64,000 nt of DNA from Croceivirga sp. GTDB lineage: Bacteria > Bacteroidota > Bacteroidia > Flavobacteriales > Flavobacteriaceae. The first letter of the stretch is position 1, and every line of letters starts with the position of its first letter. The stretch is from NCBI GenBank assembly GCA_028284665.1, contig JANQRG010000037.1:1-64000 (forward strand), in the 5' to 3' direction. Made by a program: the position numbers and the translations under genes. Below, piece after piece: positions 1 through 9,417 of the stretch. Below the pieces are notes generated by a model. It saw only the letters and a program-made list of their open reading frames with translations, searched no databases and was not told the DNA's origin.

Positions 1-1
1 A

Positions 2-238
2 CGAATGACGGAGGATCCTGAACAACCTGGGTTATGGTTCGCCCTCAGTATTGAGTTACCTCAGACTCAGGCCAAATTTCGATTAAACAACGATTGGTCC
101 AATAACTTGGGGCCCGATGGGCAAGGTGGACTGACGCCAGGTGGGCTGGATAACTTTCAAGTGGAGGCTGGCACATATGATATTACCCTGGATTTAAGAA
201 CGTCAGGTTCTGAATCCGGAGGTTTTGAACGACAATGA
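2..238 (+). CDS. SusE/SusF-like outer-membrane starch-binding lipoprotein, C-terminal part
   Basis: The reading frame is open to the left edge, so only the last 78 or so codons are visible and the true start lies outside the window. The fragment contains FRLNNDWSNNLG followed by GGL and VEAGTYDITLDL, the repeated beta-sandwich pattern of SusE/SusF-type surface proteins that bind starch or maltodextrin beside a TonB receptor. A strong terminator follows 33 bases after the stop, so this is the last gene of its transcript. The nearby GH13 amylase and starch-binding regulator fit a starch utilisation locus running in from the left. The family assignment rests on a short fragment. Confidence 0.6.
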   Translation, partial: RMTEDPEQPGLWFALSIELPQTQAKFRLNNDWSNNLGPDGQGGLTPGGLDNFQVEAGTYDITLDLRTSGSESGGFERQ

Positions 239-271
239 TTATTTTTTAAGAAGTTGTTTTGAGTTAGTTAG

Positions 272-301
272 ACCCCAAAGGAGTTGCTTTGGGGTTTTTT
301 T
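272..301 (+). terminator. Rho-independent terminator after the SusE/F-like gene
   Basis: A perfect 9-bp stem (accccaaag / ctttggggt) with a 6-nt loop runs straight into a run of seven T. It closes the transcript of the SusE/F-like gene. Confidence 0.85.
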
Positions 302-316
302 GACATAATTTATTAC

Positions 317-478
317 ATGAGAGTGACAGAGATGTATGTTGCGTTGCCATTTATCTTCCTTTCCCTGTTTTGTAGTAGCAATGATAGTAGAACAACTGAT
401 ACGAATGGTAATACCTTAATCTTTGCACCGCCAGATGGCTATACTATCTGGCCGGTTAATGATATTGAAAACGTATAG
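317..478 (+). CDS. Small putative secreted peptide, possible gene remnant
   Basis: A 53-codon frame lies between two terminators. It begins with a hydrophobic stretch (VALPFIFLSLFC) like a short export signal, followed by a polar Ser/Asp/Thr segment. An in-frame ATG at 332 is an alternative start. I do not recognise a family. Arguments for: the signal-like start, and its own terminator 26 bases downstream. Arguments against: very short, no visible promoter, and the longer frame begins inside the preceding terminator. It could be a truncated lipoprotein gene. Confidence 0.3.
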   Translation: MRVTEMYVALPFIFLSLFCSSNDSRTTDTNGNTLIFAPPDGYTIWPVNDIENV

Positions 479-503
479 TTTTCAAGTTTAGTTAATTAAG
501 TCT

Positions 504-533
504 CCTCGGACAATTCTTTGTCCGAGGTTTTTT
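504..533 (+). terminator. Rho-independent terminator
   Basis: A perfect 9-bp stem (cctcggaca / tgtccgagg), 6-nt loop, then six T. It isolates the small frame to its left from the AraC-family regulator gene to its right. Confidence 0.8.
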
Positions 534-652
534 ATTGGAGTGGTACTACCAAAAGAATAGGAAAATTAGATTTAAAATGATTAACGTATTACACTAGTTA
601 AACCGGCAAAAATTATTAATTTTTCAATATCAACTCCCAAAAGATTCCTTTT

Positions 653-2485
653 TTGAATTATCAGAATCATAGATGGATTTTTTTTACGATGCTTGTAATA
701 TGTTGTTTCGCCAATGCACAGATTACTTTCAAGCTTCAAAGTTTCCCCGAGGACACACCGGAAGAGGATGTTTTTTATTTAGCAGGCACTTTTAATATTT
801 GGAACGCCTTTAGTCCGGATCATCAGTTCCAGTTGGCTGAAGATGGGTTCCATTACCTTACTCTTGATCGCTTTCGTCAAGACTGGATTGCGTTTTTGAT
901 TACCAGAGGAAGCTGGGAAACTGTCGAGATCAATGCCCTGGGAGAACCCAAATTGACTAGAAAACTATCCGATGTAAACCATAAAAGAGATACTATCGTT
1001 CTGAATGTCGACAAATGGGCTGATTTACATCTTACTACTCCAAAAAACACAGTAAAAATAGAACTTGAGAAAGTTCCCAAGAATACCCCACCTGATGCAC
1101 CCATTTATATAACCGGAAATTTCAATGGATGGGCACCGGGAGACAAAAGGTTTCAAATGAGGGAATCTAAAAATGGGAAATGGACCGCTGAAATTCCTTT
1201 GTATTGGTCAAAATTAGAATATAAGTATTCAAGAGGTAACTGGCAGACTGTAGAAGGTAAAGCATACGGTAGACCCAGATTAGATCGAATTGCCTATTTG
1301 GATGTTACTTCACCGTTGTCAAAAATTACGGATTCGGTAACACACTGGGAAGATATCTCCTCAAGAAGTTTTAATCCCTACACCTTGATTTTAATCTTAG
1401 CGGCAATTCAGGGTTTGATTTTGATACTGATAATAAACTCTTATGAAAATAACAACAGAAAAGCCAATGCATATTTGAGCATTTTAATAGCCCTTATTTC
1501 GTTTGCCCTGCTTTTCAGAGTAGCCATTTATGATCGTGAAGTGTATCACTTTTTTCCAAGATTTTCCCTTTTACCGGATTTGGTCTACTTTCTGTATGCA
1601 CCCTTATTTTTATTGTATGTACGGAAATTATTGAATACGGATAGCGATAAAAGATCACCGGTTTGGTGGCATTTTGTTCCTTTCGTTTTACAGCTATTCT
1701 TCTATACCATCTTTTTTTTAGAGCCGCTTCATGAATTTATTGGCAGAAGTCTATCGCGGATCTATGCCAGACCACTATACATCATTACCGGAGGATTGGC
1801 TCTGGCCTACAACATTTGGTATTGGGTCAAAATAAAAAAGATTATTTCCCAATATTTGGAGGGGGTGGAAAATACGTTTTCTGAAGATCAGAATGTGGTT
1901 TATCTTAAGAATATTATGACCCTCAAGGGCATTTGTTTATCCTTCTGGATACTCACCTATTTAACAGGCGGTATTGGCTCAATTCTAGGGTTTAACCTTA
2001 CACAAACGACGATAGTTCTGGTGGATTTGACATGGGTGGTGTTCTCTTTGACCGTATATATTTTGGGCTACTTCGCTATTAAGCAGCCAGAGATTTTTAA
2101 GATAGACAACGTTGACCGAGAAACACCCAAAATCAAATTAAATGGTGGGGAAATTGCAGTGTTGACCACGAAATTGCAAAATGCAATGGAAAAGGAAAAA
2201 CTCTTTTTGGATTCTTCCCTTACCCTTCCTGAACTTTCGGAAAAATTGGATTCGAGCCTGCATGAGATTTCGAGGGCAATAAACGAGGGATTCCAAAAAA
2301 ACTTCAGGGATTTCATAAATCAATATCGCGTCCAGGAATTCATCAAAAGGGCCGATGAAGAGGCCATAAGAAAACATACGTTTTTGGCATTGGCAATGGA
2401 AGTAGGATTTAATTCCAAATCTTCATTTAATAGATCTTTCAGAAAGATTACGGGAAAATCTCCCAGAGAATATTTTAGGGAGTAA
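653..2485 (+). CDS. Membrane-anchored AraC-family regulator with two periplasmic starch-binding-like modules
   Basis: The 610-residue protein has, in order: a signal peptide (1-22); two tandem beta-sandwich modules (about 25-125 and 130-235) that share AGTFNIW / TGNFNGW and RGSWETVE / RGNWQTVE motifs and resemble CBM48/CBM20-type starch-binding folds; about seven membrane segments (240-490); and a cytoplasmic AraC helix-turn-helix domain (about 510-608, ending GKSPREYF). The TTG start is chosen because it gives a full signal peptide; the first ATG (689) would cut it to about ten residues. Known: Bacteroidetes often regulate starch loci with membrane sensors such as SusR, which is built differently. 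Inferred: this protein senses maltodextrin in the periplasm and activates the amylase gene 91 bases downstream or the locus to the left. Confidence 0.8.
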   Translation: MNYQNHRWIFFTMLVICCFANAQITFKLQSFPEDTPEEDVFYLAGTFNIWNAFSPDHQFQLAEDGFHYLTLDRFRQDWIAFLITRGSWETVEINALGEPKLTRKLSDVNHKRDTIVLNVDKWADLHLTTPKNTVKIELEKVPKNTPPDAPIYITGNFNGWAPGDKRFQMRESKNGKWTAEIPLYWSKLEYKYSRGNWQTVEGKAYGRPRLDRIAYLDVTSPLSKITDSVTHWEDISSRSFNPYTLILILAAIQGLILILIINSYENNNRKANAYLSILIALISFALLFRVAIYDREVYHFFPRFSLLPDLVYFLYAPLFLLYVRKLLNTDSDKRSPVWWHFVPFVLQLFFYTIFFLEPLHEFIGRSLSRIYARPLYIITGGLALAYNIWYWVKIKKIISQYLEGVENTFSEDQNVVYLKNIMTLKGICLSFWILTYLTGGIGSILGFNLTQTTIVLVDLTWVVFSLTVYILGYFAIKQPEIFKIDNVDRETPKIKLNGGEIAVLTTKLQNAMEKEKLFLDSSLTLPELSEKLDSSLHEISRAINEGFQKNFRDFINQYRVQEFIKRADEEAIRKHTFLALAMEVGFNSKSSFNRSFRKITGKSPREYFRE

Positions 2486-2576
2486 AGTAGTTTCTATCAT
2501 CTGCTAGGGTCAGATTATAAATTGCAGCGAACCGATTTTTTTCAAATACTATTTTTCTGGCATAAACTAGTATGGT

Positions 2577-4439
2577 ATGAAACGTCTTCATCGATATTGG
2601 ATATCCCCGATATTCATATTGTTTTGTTTTGGCATTAATGCGCAAATCAACATTGAGAGGATTGAACCCCCCAACTGGTGGGTGGGAATGTATCATAATG
2701 AGGTAGAGCTATTGATTTACGGAGATAATGTGTCGAACTTAGACGTTACACTGGAAAAATACGACCATGTTGAGATAAAAGAAGTGAAGCGATATACAAG
2801 CGAAAACTATCTTTTTTTAACTATTGCCATAGCTAAAAATGCCGCTCCGGGGAGTTTGACCTTTAAATTCCAAAACAACAAAGGTAAAACGTTCAACAGG
2901 TCATATCCACTTTTGAAGCGAACTGATGATCGAAAAAATATTGTTGGTTTTGATGCTTCCGATGCTATTTACTTGATTACTCCTGACCGTTTTGTAAACG
3001 GTGATCCAGAAAATGATTTTGTCGAAGGCCTGAAGGAGAAACCAAATAGGGAATTTAAGGGAGGAAGACATGGCGGTGACATTACTGGTATCATCAATAG
3101 TCTGGATTATATTGACAATTTAGGCTTTACGGCTGTTTGGCTAAACCCTGTATTGGAAAATGACATGCCGGAGTATAGCTATCATGGCTATTCTACTACG
3201 GATTTTTACAAGGTTGATTCACGATTTGGATCTAACGAAGAGTTTAAATCTTTGTGTTCAATGGCCAGGCAAAAGAACATGAAGATTATAATGGATATGA
3301 TTGTTAATCATTGTGGATTGGACCATTGGTGGATGGATGACCTACCCTCTGAAGATTGGATTAACCAATGGCCCGAATACACGGGAACGAATCACAGAAA
3401 AACGGTGGTACTGGATCCGTATGCTTCCCAATTGGATTACAAACAATTTTTCGACGGTTGGTTTGTTCCCTCAATGCCCGATTTAAACCAACGAAACGGA
3501 TCCATGGCTAAATACCTCATTCAAAACACTTTATGGTGGATTGAATACTCGGGCATTTCCGGCATTCGAATGGATACGTATCCCTATCCCGATATGTATT
3601 TTATGAGTGATTGGACAAAAGCTGTGATGACCGAATATCCAAACTTCAACATTGTAGGTGAAGAATGGGTGACACGCCCTACCATTGTTTCATATTGGCA
3701 GAAAGGGAAAGAAAACCCTAACGGATATACCTCCTATCTGAAGAGTCTGATGGATTTTCCACTTCAAAATGCCTTGGTCACCTCATTGACCGGTAAAAAG
3801 ACCTGGACCTCTTCATGGACCAATGTTTATGAAGAATTGGGGCAGGACTATCTCTATCCGGATCCTAACGAACTAGTAGTTTTTCCTGATAATCATGACA
3901 TGAGCAGAATATTTACCCAAGTCAATGAAGATGTGGATTTGCTTAAAATGGCCTTGGTCTATACGGCCACTATTCGAGGAATACCACAGATTTACTATGG
4001 CACTGAAGTTTTGATGAAAAACCCTGGAACTGACGATCATGGCATAATACGATCTGATTTCCCCGGAGGATGGAAAGGGGATAAAATAAATGCTTTCACA
4101 GGGAATGGGCTGACAACCGAACAAAAAAACATCCAGGAATTTATACGGAAGTTACTGCATTGGCGCAGGACAAATTCAACCGTACACCATGGCAAGTTGA
4201 TTCATTTTTCCCCTCAAAACCAAAGGGATGTTTATGTGTTTTGTAGGTATGATAAAAACAACAAGGTATTGGTGGTGTTTAACAGGGAAGACACATCTGT
4301 TGAAGAGGGATTAAAGCAGTATAAGGAAATACTGGGCACCGCATTTTCAGGTAAAGATGTCTTGTCCGGTGCTACGTTCAAAGATGCGACCAGGATTTCC
4401 ATTCCTGCTAAAACGGCAATGATCATTGAACTGGAATAA
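2577..4439 (+). CDS. GH13 alpha-amylase family enzyme, SusA/neopullulanase-like
   Basis: A 620-residue exported glycoside hydrolase that should cleave maltodextrins or pullulan fragments in the periplasm. A signal peptide (1-22) is followed by the N-terminal sandwich domain typical of cyclomaltodextrinases (PPNWWVGM near residue 30), the catalytic barrel and a C-terminal sheet domain. All four GH13 regions are visible: DMIVNH (240-245), GIRMD with nucleophile D333, VGEEW with acid/base E362, and DNHD (438-441). Length and domain order fit the family. It lies 91 bases after the AraC regulator and 21 bases before the sulfatase gene on the same strand, so the three may be co-transcribed. Confidence 0.9.
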   Translation: MKRLHRYWISPIFILFCFGINAQINIERIEPPNWWVGMYHNEVELLIYGDNVSNLDVTLEKYDHVEIKEVKRYTSENYLFLTIAIAKNAAPGSLTFKFQNNKGKTFNRSYPLLKRTDDRKNIVGFDASDAIYLITPDRFVNGDPENDFVEGLKEKPNREFKGGRHGGDITGIINSLDYIDNLGFTAVWLNPVLENDMPEYSYHGYSTTDFYKVDSRFGSNEEFKSLCSMARQKNMKIIMDMIVNHCGLDHWWMDDLPSEDWINQWPEYTGTNHRKTVVLDPYASQLDYKQFFDGWFVPSMPDLNQRNGSMAKYLIQNTLWWIEYSGISGIRMDTYPYPDMYFMSDWTKAVMTEYPNFNIVGEEWVTRPTIVSYWQKGKENPNGYTSYLKSLMDFPLQNALVTSLTGKKTWTSSWTNVYEELGQDYLYPDPNELVVFPDNHDMSRIFTQVNEDVDLLKMALVYTATIRGIPQIYYGTEVLMKNPGTDDHGIIRSDFPGGWKGDKINAFTGNGLTTEQKNIQEFIRKLLHWRRTNSTVHHGKLIHFSPQNQRDVYVFCRYDKNNKVLVVFNREDTSVEEGLKQYKEILGTAFSGKDVLSGATFKDATRISIPAKTAMIIELE

Positions 4440-4460
4440 TTCCAACCAAATAGTAATCCA

Positions 4461-5831
4461 ATGCGCAAAAAAATCGTATTCGGCCTAGTCTTAGTTTGCA
4501 CAATACTTAGCTGCAAAAAAGAAAGAAAGGAGGACATAGCTCAAAAGAGGGAAAAACCCAACATTGTAATGATCGTTGGTGACGATCAAGGATATCCCTA
4601 TTTCGGCTTTATGGGCGCAGACTATGTACAAACTCCACATATGGATAAGTTGGCACAAGGTGGAACCTTGTTCAAGAACGGATATGTACCGGACAATCAT
4701 TGCAGGCCATCATTGCAGACCTTAATGACAGGTACGCTACCCATAGATTACAATATTGAGGTTGACTCCAAATTCAAGGCAATGAAAAGCGGTCTTACAG
4801 ATGAAGAAATAGTGAATTTTCGATTTCATGCCATGAAGCATTTTTCCACCTTACCCAAAATTTTGGCGAAAAAAGGATATCGCAGCTTTCAAGGAGGGAA
4901 GTGGTGGGAGTTCAATTTTCAAAATGGAGGTTTTGATGAGGGTATGACCAAAGGCTGGTCCAAAGAAGATGAAGGGAAAAATGATTGGTTCTTGAAATTT
5001 ATGGGGGGCGAAGGCACAGCATTAGCGCGGGCCACTATGCAACCTGTATACGATTTTGTGGAGGCAAATAAGGATGTCCCATTTTTTATCTGGTTTGCAC
5101 CAGAACTACCACATTATCCCTTTGATGCTCCTGAAAAATATTATGATCTGTACAGGGATAAGGATATGACTGAATCTGCGAAGCGATATTATGCCAATTG
5201 TACCTGGTTTGATGATGGAGTGGGAGAGTTGATGCATTATTTGAAAGAAAAAGGGGAATTCGATAATACCATTTTTGTTTATGTAAATGATAATGGTTGG
5301 GAACAAGAACCACATCAAGAGTTTCGAAATGACTCCTTACGATGGCATAATGGAGGTGACAAAGGCAAGCTTTCGATATTTGATCAATCGTTTAGGACTC
5401 CGATACTATTCTCCTGGAAAGAGAAAATCCCTTCAAACACCGAAAACGGTTCTTTGATGCATAGTGCGGACATTCCCGCAACACTACTGGATTATGTGGG
5501 TACAGAGATCCCCAAGGATTACTTTGGAAAATCATACAAAAACCTTATTTCCAAAAAACAGCTAGGTGGAAGGGATATTATTATAGGTAACGTTACCCAA
5601 ATGCGATCGGAAGAAGATATGATGGGAAAGAACATCGAGGGGTATTGGTTACGAACTAAAAAATGGTTTTTCAAATGGAATAAAACCACAAACACTATTG
5701 GCCTGTTCGATATGGCCCAAGACCCTAAGAACGACAAAGATTTATCCACAGAAAATGATGAGCTTGTAAAGGAGTTTCAACAGGAAATCAATCAATGGAT
5801 TTCAAAAAGGGAATTAAAAAACCAATTATAA
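4461..5831 (+). CDS. Sulfatase lipoprotein with variant active-site signature
   Basis: A 456-residue S1-type sulfatase. The first 18 residues form a lipoprotein signal ending in TILSC, so it is probably membrane-anchored outside the cytoplasm. The metal-binding start NIVMIVGDDQG and a later NDNGW motif match alkaline-phosphatase-fold sulfatases. The signature that is oxidised to formylglycine reads C81-R-P-S-L-Q-T-L-M-T-G, whereas the classical one is C-x-P-x-R: the arginine four residues after the cysteine is Leu, and an Arg sits at +1. It follows the amylase gene by 21 bases. The substrate is unknown; a sulfated polysaccharide is the usual guess for marine Flavobacteria, but the starch context does not predict one. 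Confidence 0.85.
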   Translation: MRKKIVFGLVLVCTILSCKKERKEDIAQKREKPNIVMIVGDDQGYPYFGFMGADYVQTPHMDKLAQGGTLFKNGYVPDNHCRPSLQTLMTGTLPIDYNIEVDSKFKAMKSGLTDEEIVNFRFHAMKHFSTLPKILAKKGYRSFQGGKWWEFNFQNGGFDEGMTKGWSKEDEGKNDWFLKFMGGEGTALARATMQPVYDFVEANKDVPFFIWFAPELPHYPFDAPEKYYDLYRDKDMTESAKRYYANCTWFDDGVGELMHYLKEKGEFDNTIFVYVNDNGWEQEPHQEFRNDSLRWHNGGDKGKLSIFDQSFRTPILFSWKEKIPSNTENGSLMHSADIPATLLDYVGTEIPKDYFGKSYKNLISKKQLGGRDIIIGNVTQMRSEEDMMGKNIEGYWLRTKKWFFKWNKTTNTIGLFDMAQDPKNDKDLSTENDELVKEFQQEINQWISKRELKNQL

Positions 5832-5926
5832 TTTTTACCAAAGGAATCCAGAGATATGACCACGCCATAAAAAAGGGCTATTTATCTTTTATTTTGTTTC
5901 CGTTAGCTACTATTTTTTCATTTTAA

Positions 5927-6112
5927 TCAATAGTGAATTGGTAGTGCACAAATTGTCTTAACCTCTGAATATGGCAATGTTTGTGCAGGCGTGTCGCTCC
6001 CATAAATTGGTTCTAAAGGAATTTCCTGATAGGAGGCGTTCCGCTTTAAGTTACGATTGATATTAAATATCCTCAGGGTTTCAAAATCAAAGCGTTTGTC
6101 TTGTTTATCTTT
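5927..6112 (-). pseudogene. Possible minus-strand gene remnant (C-terminal fragment)
   Basis: In the 339-base gap between the sulfatase and the next regulator, the minus strand has a 61-codon frame that looks coding (RFDFETLRIF, NLKRNASYQEIPLEP, ALPIHY then TGA) but has no ATG and begins just after an in-frame stop. The FETLRIFNINR part is weakly like the 'FRFFDIKR' segment near the end of SusD-type proteins. I treat it as a decayed C-terminal fragment; the family is a guess. Nothing else is recognisable in this gap. Confidence 0.25.
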
Positions 6113-6170
6113 TTACATTTGAAATAGAGAAGTCTGTAGTTATTCGGCGATAGGCGCAATTGCATTTGAT

Positions 6171-7181
6171 ATGTTAGAGGCAATACTTGTATCGGTTATT
6201 AGCAGTTTTGGATTGGGTCTGAGCTTTTTTTTTGGGGTTGTGTTTTTGAGGAATAAAAAACTGGAAAACCGTATCCTGGGCTTGCTTTTGGTCATTTTCG
6301 CACTTCGAATTACGAAATCCATTCTTTACAATTTTGTTGAATTACCGCTTTTTGTAAAGAATTTAGGGCTAGCAGCAAATCTGGCGGTTGGCCCGCTTTT
6401 ATATCTCTATGGTTACCACTTATTATCTCGAAATGCCGCTTTCAAAAGCTCCAATTTACTACATTTCATCCCTTCCCTTCTGTACGTGGTGTTTTCCCAT
6501 ATGATCCCAAATTCGGATGGCAGCTTTTTTTGGAATCTTAGTTATACCTTCATCTTGTTACAGTCTTATGCGTACTTGGGGATGAGTATACATCTTTATC
6601 AAAAGAAAATGAACGGTATTCAGAAAGAACTTAGACTTTGGTATATACGACTGATTTTTACATTGGGATTGATCTGGGGGTGCTACACCTTGATTTTTGT
6701 TGGCATCCTTCCGATGTATTCCGCAGGTCCTATAGCGTATTCCTTTTTCATTATACTGCTGGCGTACTTAGGGATACACTCAAAAAAAACCTTTAATCTT
6801 AATTTAACGGCAAGATACCATACTTCTACACTATCGCCTGAAAAGGGTAAGGCGTATTTTGAAAAAATCGAAGCTATAATGAAAGAAAAGCAGTTATATC
6901 TAAATCCTGGTTTAACCCTAACATCTGTGGCTGAAGCTGTCGGAATATCATCGCGGAATGTATCGGAAATCATAAACAAACATGCCAACCAGAATTTTGC
7001 CAGTTACATCAATAATTATAGAGTAGAAGAGGCGAAATGTTTGTTAAAGACAAGGAGTAAAAAAACCAAGATAATAACCGTTGCCTTAGATGCAGGATTC
7101 AACAATCTTTCTACGTTCAATGTTACCTTTAAGGCGATAACAAATCTAACACCTTCGGAATATAGGGCGCAACATGATTAG
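6171..7181 (+). CDS. AraC-family transcriptional regulator with multi-pass membrane N-terminus
   Basis: A 336-residue protein. The first 210 residues contain about seven hydrophobic helices, starting with VSVISSFGLGLSFFFGVV. The last 110 form an AraC-type double helix-turn-helix (SVAEAVGISSRNVSEIINKH and a final FNVTFKAITNLTPSEYR). This is the standard Bacteroidetes membrane AraC layout, shorter than the regulator at 653-2485 because it lacks periplasmic binding modules. The ligand is unknown. It stands alone, 339 bases after the sulfatase and 249 bases before a hydrolase gene that it might control. Confidence 0.85.
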   Translation: MLEAILVSVISSFGLGLSFFFGVVFLRNKKLENRILGLLLVIFALRITKSILYNFVELPLFVKNLGLAANLAVGPLLYLYGYHLLSRNAAFKSSNLLHFIPSLLYVVFSHMIPNSDGSFFWNLSYTFILLQSYAYLGMSIHLYQKKMNGIQKELRLWYIRLIFTLGLIWGCYTLIFVGILPMYSAGPIAYSFFIILLAYLGIHSKKTFNLNLTARYHTSTLSPEKGKAYFEKIEAIMKEKQLYLNPGLTLTSVAEAVGISSRNVSEIINKHANQNFASYINNYRVEEAKCLLKTRSKKTKIITVALDAGFNNLSTFNVTFKAITNLTPSEYRAQHD

Positions 7182-7430
7182 CTCATATTAAGGTGTCTCA
7201 GCACATAACTATTCGCCGTACATAAGTTGATAGGGAAACTGCCTTCCCGTTGGTCAATAAGTTATGCAAATGGCGGGAGCCACGGAAGGTAATTAACTAC
7301 ATCTATTGTCTTTTACCAAAACAATTCTACATGTGCTTTTCACAAATAACCTCGCAAATCGTTTTCCAATTCATGAATCCATAGGTAAATAAGGTTGCTG
7401 AAATATAACTTGGAGCTAAAACCAGTTAAT

Positions 7431-8702
7431 ATGAAAAGTGCCTGGATGCTTCTGTTTTTGATCGGGTGGGTCGCGCTTCCTCTTAGGTTGGATACGCTAT
7501 ATGCTCAGGAAACCGTTTTTGATTTTGATACCAATACTACAGTACCTCATAGGCGTTCTAGCTTACCACTATTAGAGCGCTACCTGCAGTCCTTGGATAA
7601 AAGGGGCTTGTTGAGGGAAGAAACGATTTTTGATAGAAATAGTGTGATATATGAAAATGACCTTCCGGTACCGGTAGTAAAACGCTATGAAGAAATCTTC
7701 GGCATAACCGGAAGATTTGAATTAGTTGGGGATGTGAATCTATGGGTTGAAGAAATAGGGGAAGGTGTCCCATTGGTTTTGGTAAGTGGAGGGCCGGGAA
7801 CGAGTTTGCACTACTTCCACCCTCATTTTTTTAAGGCATCACAATTTTCAAGAGTGATCTATTATGATCTCAGAGGAGTAGGATTATCGGAAAGAATACC
7901 GGGAAAAGAAGGTTACAACATCATGCAAGCGGTGGATGATCTGGATAAGCTTAGAGCAAAACTGGGGATAAAGAAATGGGTTGTTCTTGGATTATCCTTT
8001 GGAGGAGTGATAACCCAGGTATATTCTTTAAAATATTCGGAGAATTTGCTGGGAATGGTGTTGGTTGCTTCGGCACTACCAGTGTCAATTGATATTGGGC
8101 TAGGATCAAGGCAGTATGACTATCAATCTCAAGAAGAACGTAACAGGATTGAAGAAATCTATACCCTAAATGGCAAACGAGCCTTTCCCGTACATTCGGA
8201 AACCGTAGATCCGGAGTTGCAGAAAAAGATGTTGTTCAATGCCTTTATGAATGGAGACTGGAAACGTAGACACTTAAAGAAATGGACAGAAACGGATATG
8301 GCCATGTATGCCAGGTACGAGTTTGTTCATGATAAGAATTACTACCGCTCCATGCTTAACGACTACTTTAAGTATGATCTCAAGGGGGCATTTGAGGATT
8401 GCCCTATACCTACCCTTATTATTGATGGTGAATGGGATTTGGGCTATTCTTCAGAGAAGCATGAACTAATGAAAGCGGAATTCCCCAATGCTAACGCTTT
8501 GTTGATCAAAGGTGCGGGACATCTTCCCTATGAGGATAATCCTTCGGTTTTTTTTGAAACCCTAAAAGCGTTTTTGAAATTCTCAACCTCCTCCGAAGAT
8601 ACCAACTACACTAAATGGAGCGAAAAAATTAAACCGGACGAGTACAGAAAAAGAAATTTTGTTCAAGATCCGAACTTTCAGAATAAGAAAGGAACACAGT
8701 AG
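7431..8702 (+). CDS. Secreted proline iminopeptidase-like alpha/beta hydrolase
   Basis: A 423-residue protein with a signal peptide ending near TLYAQ, so it acts outside the cytoplasm. It has the family S33 set: oxyanion-hole SGGPG, nucleophile elbow GLSFGG with S189, an acid Asp region (IIDGEWD) and the catalytic His in GAGHLPYED. These enzymes release N-terminal proline or hydrolyse related amides and esters; substrate specificity cannot be read from sequence. ATG at 7431 is preferred over the upstream in-frame start at 7395 because it puts the signal peptide at the N-terminus. The gene is monocistronic as far as seen. Confidence 0.85.
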   Translation: MKSAWMLLFLIGWVALPLRLDTLYAQETVFDFDTNTTVPHRRSSLPLLERYLQSLDKRGLLREETIFDRNSVIYENDLPVPVVKRYEEIFGITGRFELVGDVNLWVEEIGEGVPLVLVSGGPGTSLHYFHPHFFKASQFSRVIYYDLRGVGLSERIPGKEGYNIMQAVDDLDKLRAKLGIKKWVVLGLSFGGVITQVYSLKYSENLLGMVLVASALPVSIDIGLGSRQYDYQSQEERNRIEEIYTLNGKRAFPVHSETVDPELQKKMLFNAFMNGDWKRRHLKKWTETDMAMYARYEFVHDKNYYRSMLNDYFKYDLKGAFEDCPIPTLIIDGEWDLGYSSEKHELMKAEFPNANALLIKGAGHLPYEDNPSVFFETLKAFLKFSTSSEDTNYTKWSEKIKPDEYRKRNFVQDPNFQNKKGTQ

Positions 8703-8883
8703 AAAATAAAAAACCAAGTACAAATTTGATACAAGACATTACTCTGGATATCCCAAGGAAATCCAATCATCCCGCCAAACCACGTTTCATTGAATATCAA
8801 AGCGTTGTCAACTAAGGGTTTGAAGGTGCTTTTTGTTTTGAACCGTATTTCATTTACTATGGGTCGCTATCCCATTAGAACGC

Positions 8884-9306
8884 CTACTTTGCAATTGCGG
8901 GTCGTAGCTGTTTTATCTCACTGATCTGTACAACCGGTCTGATGTTGGTGTAATTCTTAAAATCACCGAGTATAGCATCTATGTTTTGGCCTATGGCGGC
9001 ATTATATTGGGCAAGGTCGCTAACATAGAAATAACCAATGGCCACAAAAGGGACTTCATCCTCCGGTGTTCTGCCAGCCAGGCCTTTGTCAATTTCATAA
9101 AATTTTAAATTATCACCTATAAATCCAGCTACCATCGGCATATGCTTTTCCTCATAATAGTCCATATCAAAGGTAGCGTCCTCCCCATTTGGGTAGAGAA
9201 TAGCCACTTTGATCGTGCCGATTTCTAATCCCGATGCGTTATTCAACTGACTGGTTTTGCAACTTGTCAAACCTATAAGCGTTAGGACGATCAAAAGGGA
9301 TCTCAT
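8884..9306 (-). CDS. EthD-domain lipoprotein
   Basis: About 140 residues beginning MRSLLIVLTLIG with a lipobox ending GLTSC. The mature part has the EthD-type dimeric alpha/beta-barrel pattern (KVAILYPNGEDATF, YYEEKHMPMV). EthD domains occur in small enzymes or accessory proteins of catabolic pathways; the role here is not known. In-frame ATGs upstream (9318 and beyond) are possible starts, but 9306 gives the most typical lipoprotein signal. It is transcribed in the same direction as the aldo/keto reductase gene, with a gene remnant in between. Confidence 0.75.
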   Translation of the reverse strand: MRSLLIVLTLIGLTSCKTSQLNNASGLEIGTIKVAILYPNGEDATFDMDYYEEKHMPMVAGFIGDNLKFYEIDKGLAGRTPEDEVPFVAIGYFYVSDLAQYNAAIGQNIDAILGDFKNYTNIRPVVQISEIKQLRPAIAK

Positions 9307-9417
9307 TTTAGTAATCATATTCATTAGATTCATAATTCTCGTTTTGTGGTGAAACAATTGGTTTATTTGGGGTAAAGAACGAAGCTTTTCCCTAAAAATA
9401 GTTTCCTTGGCATTATT

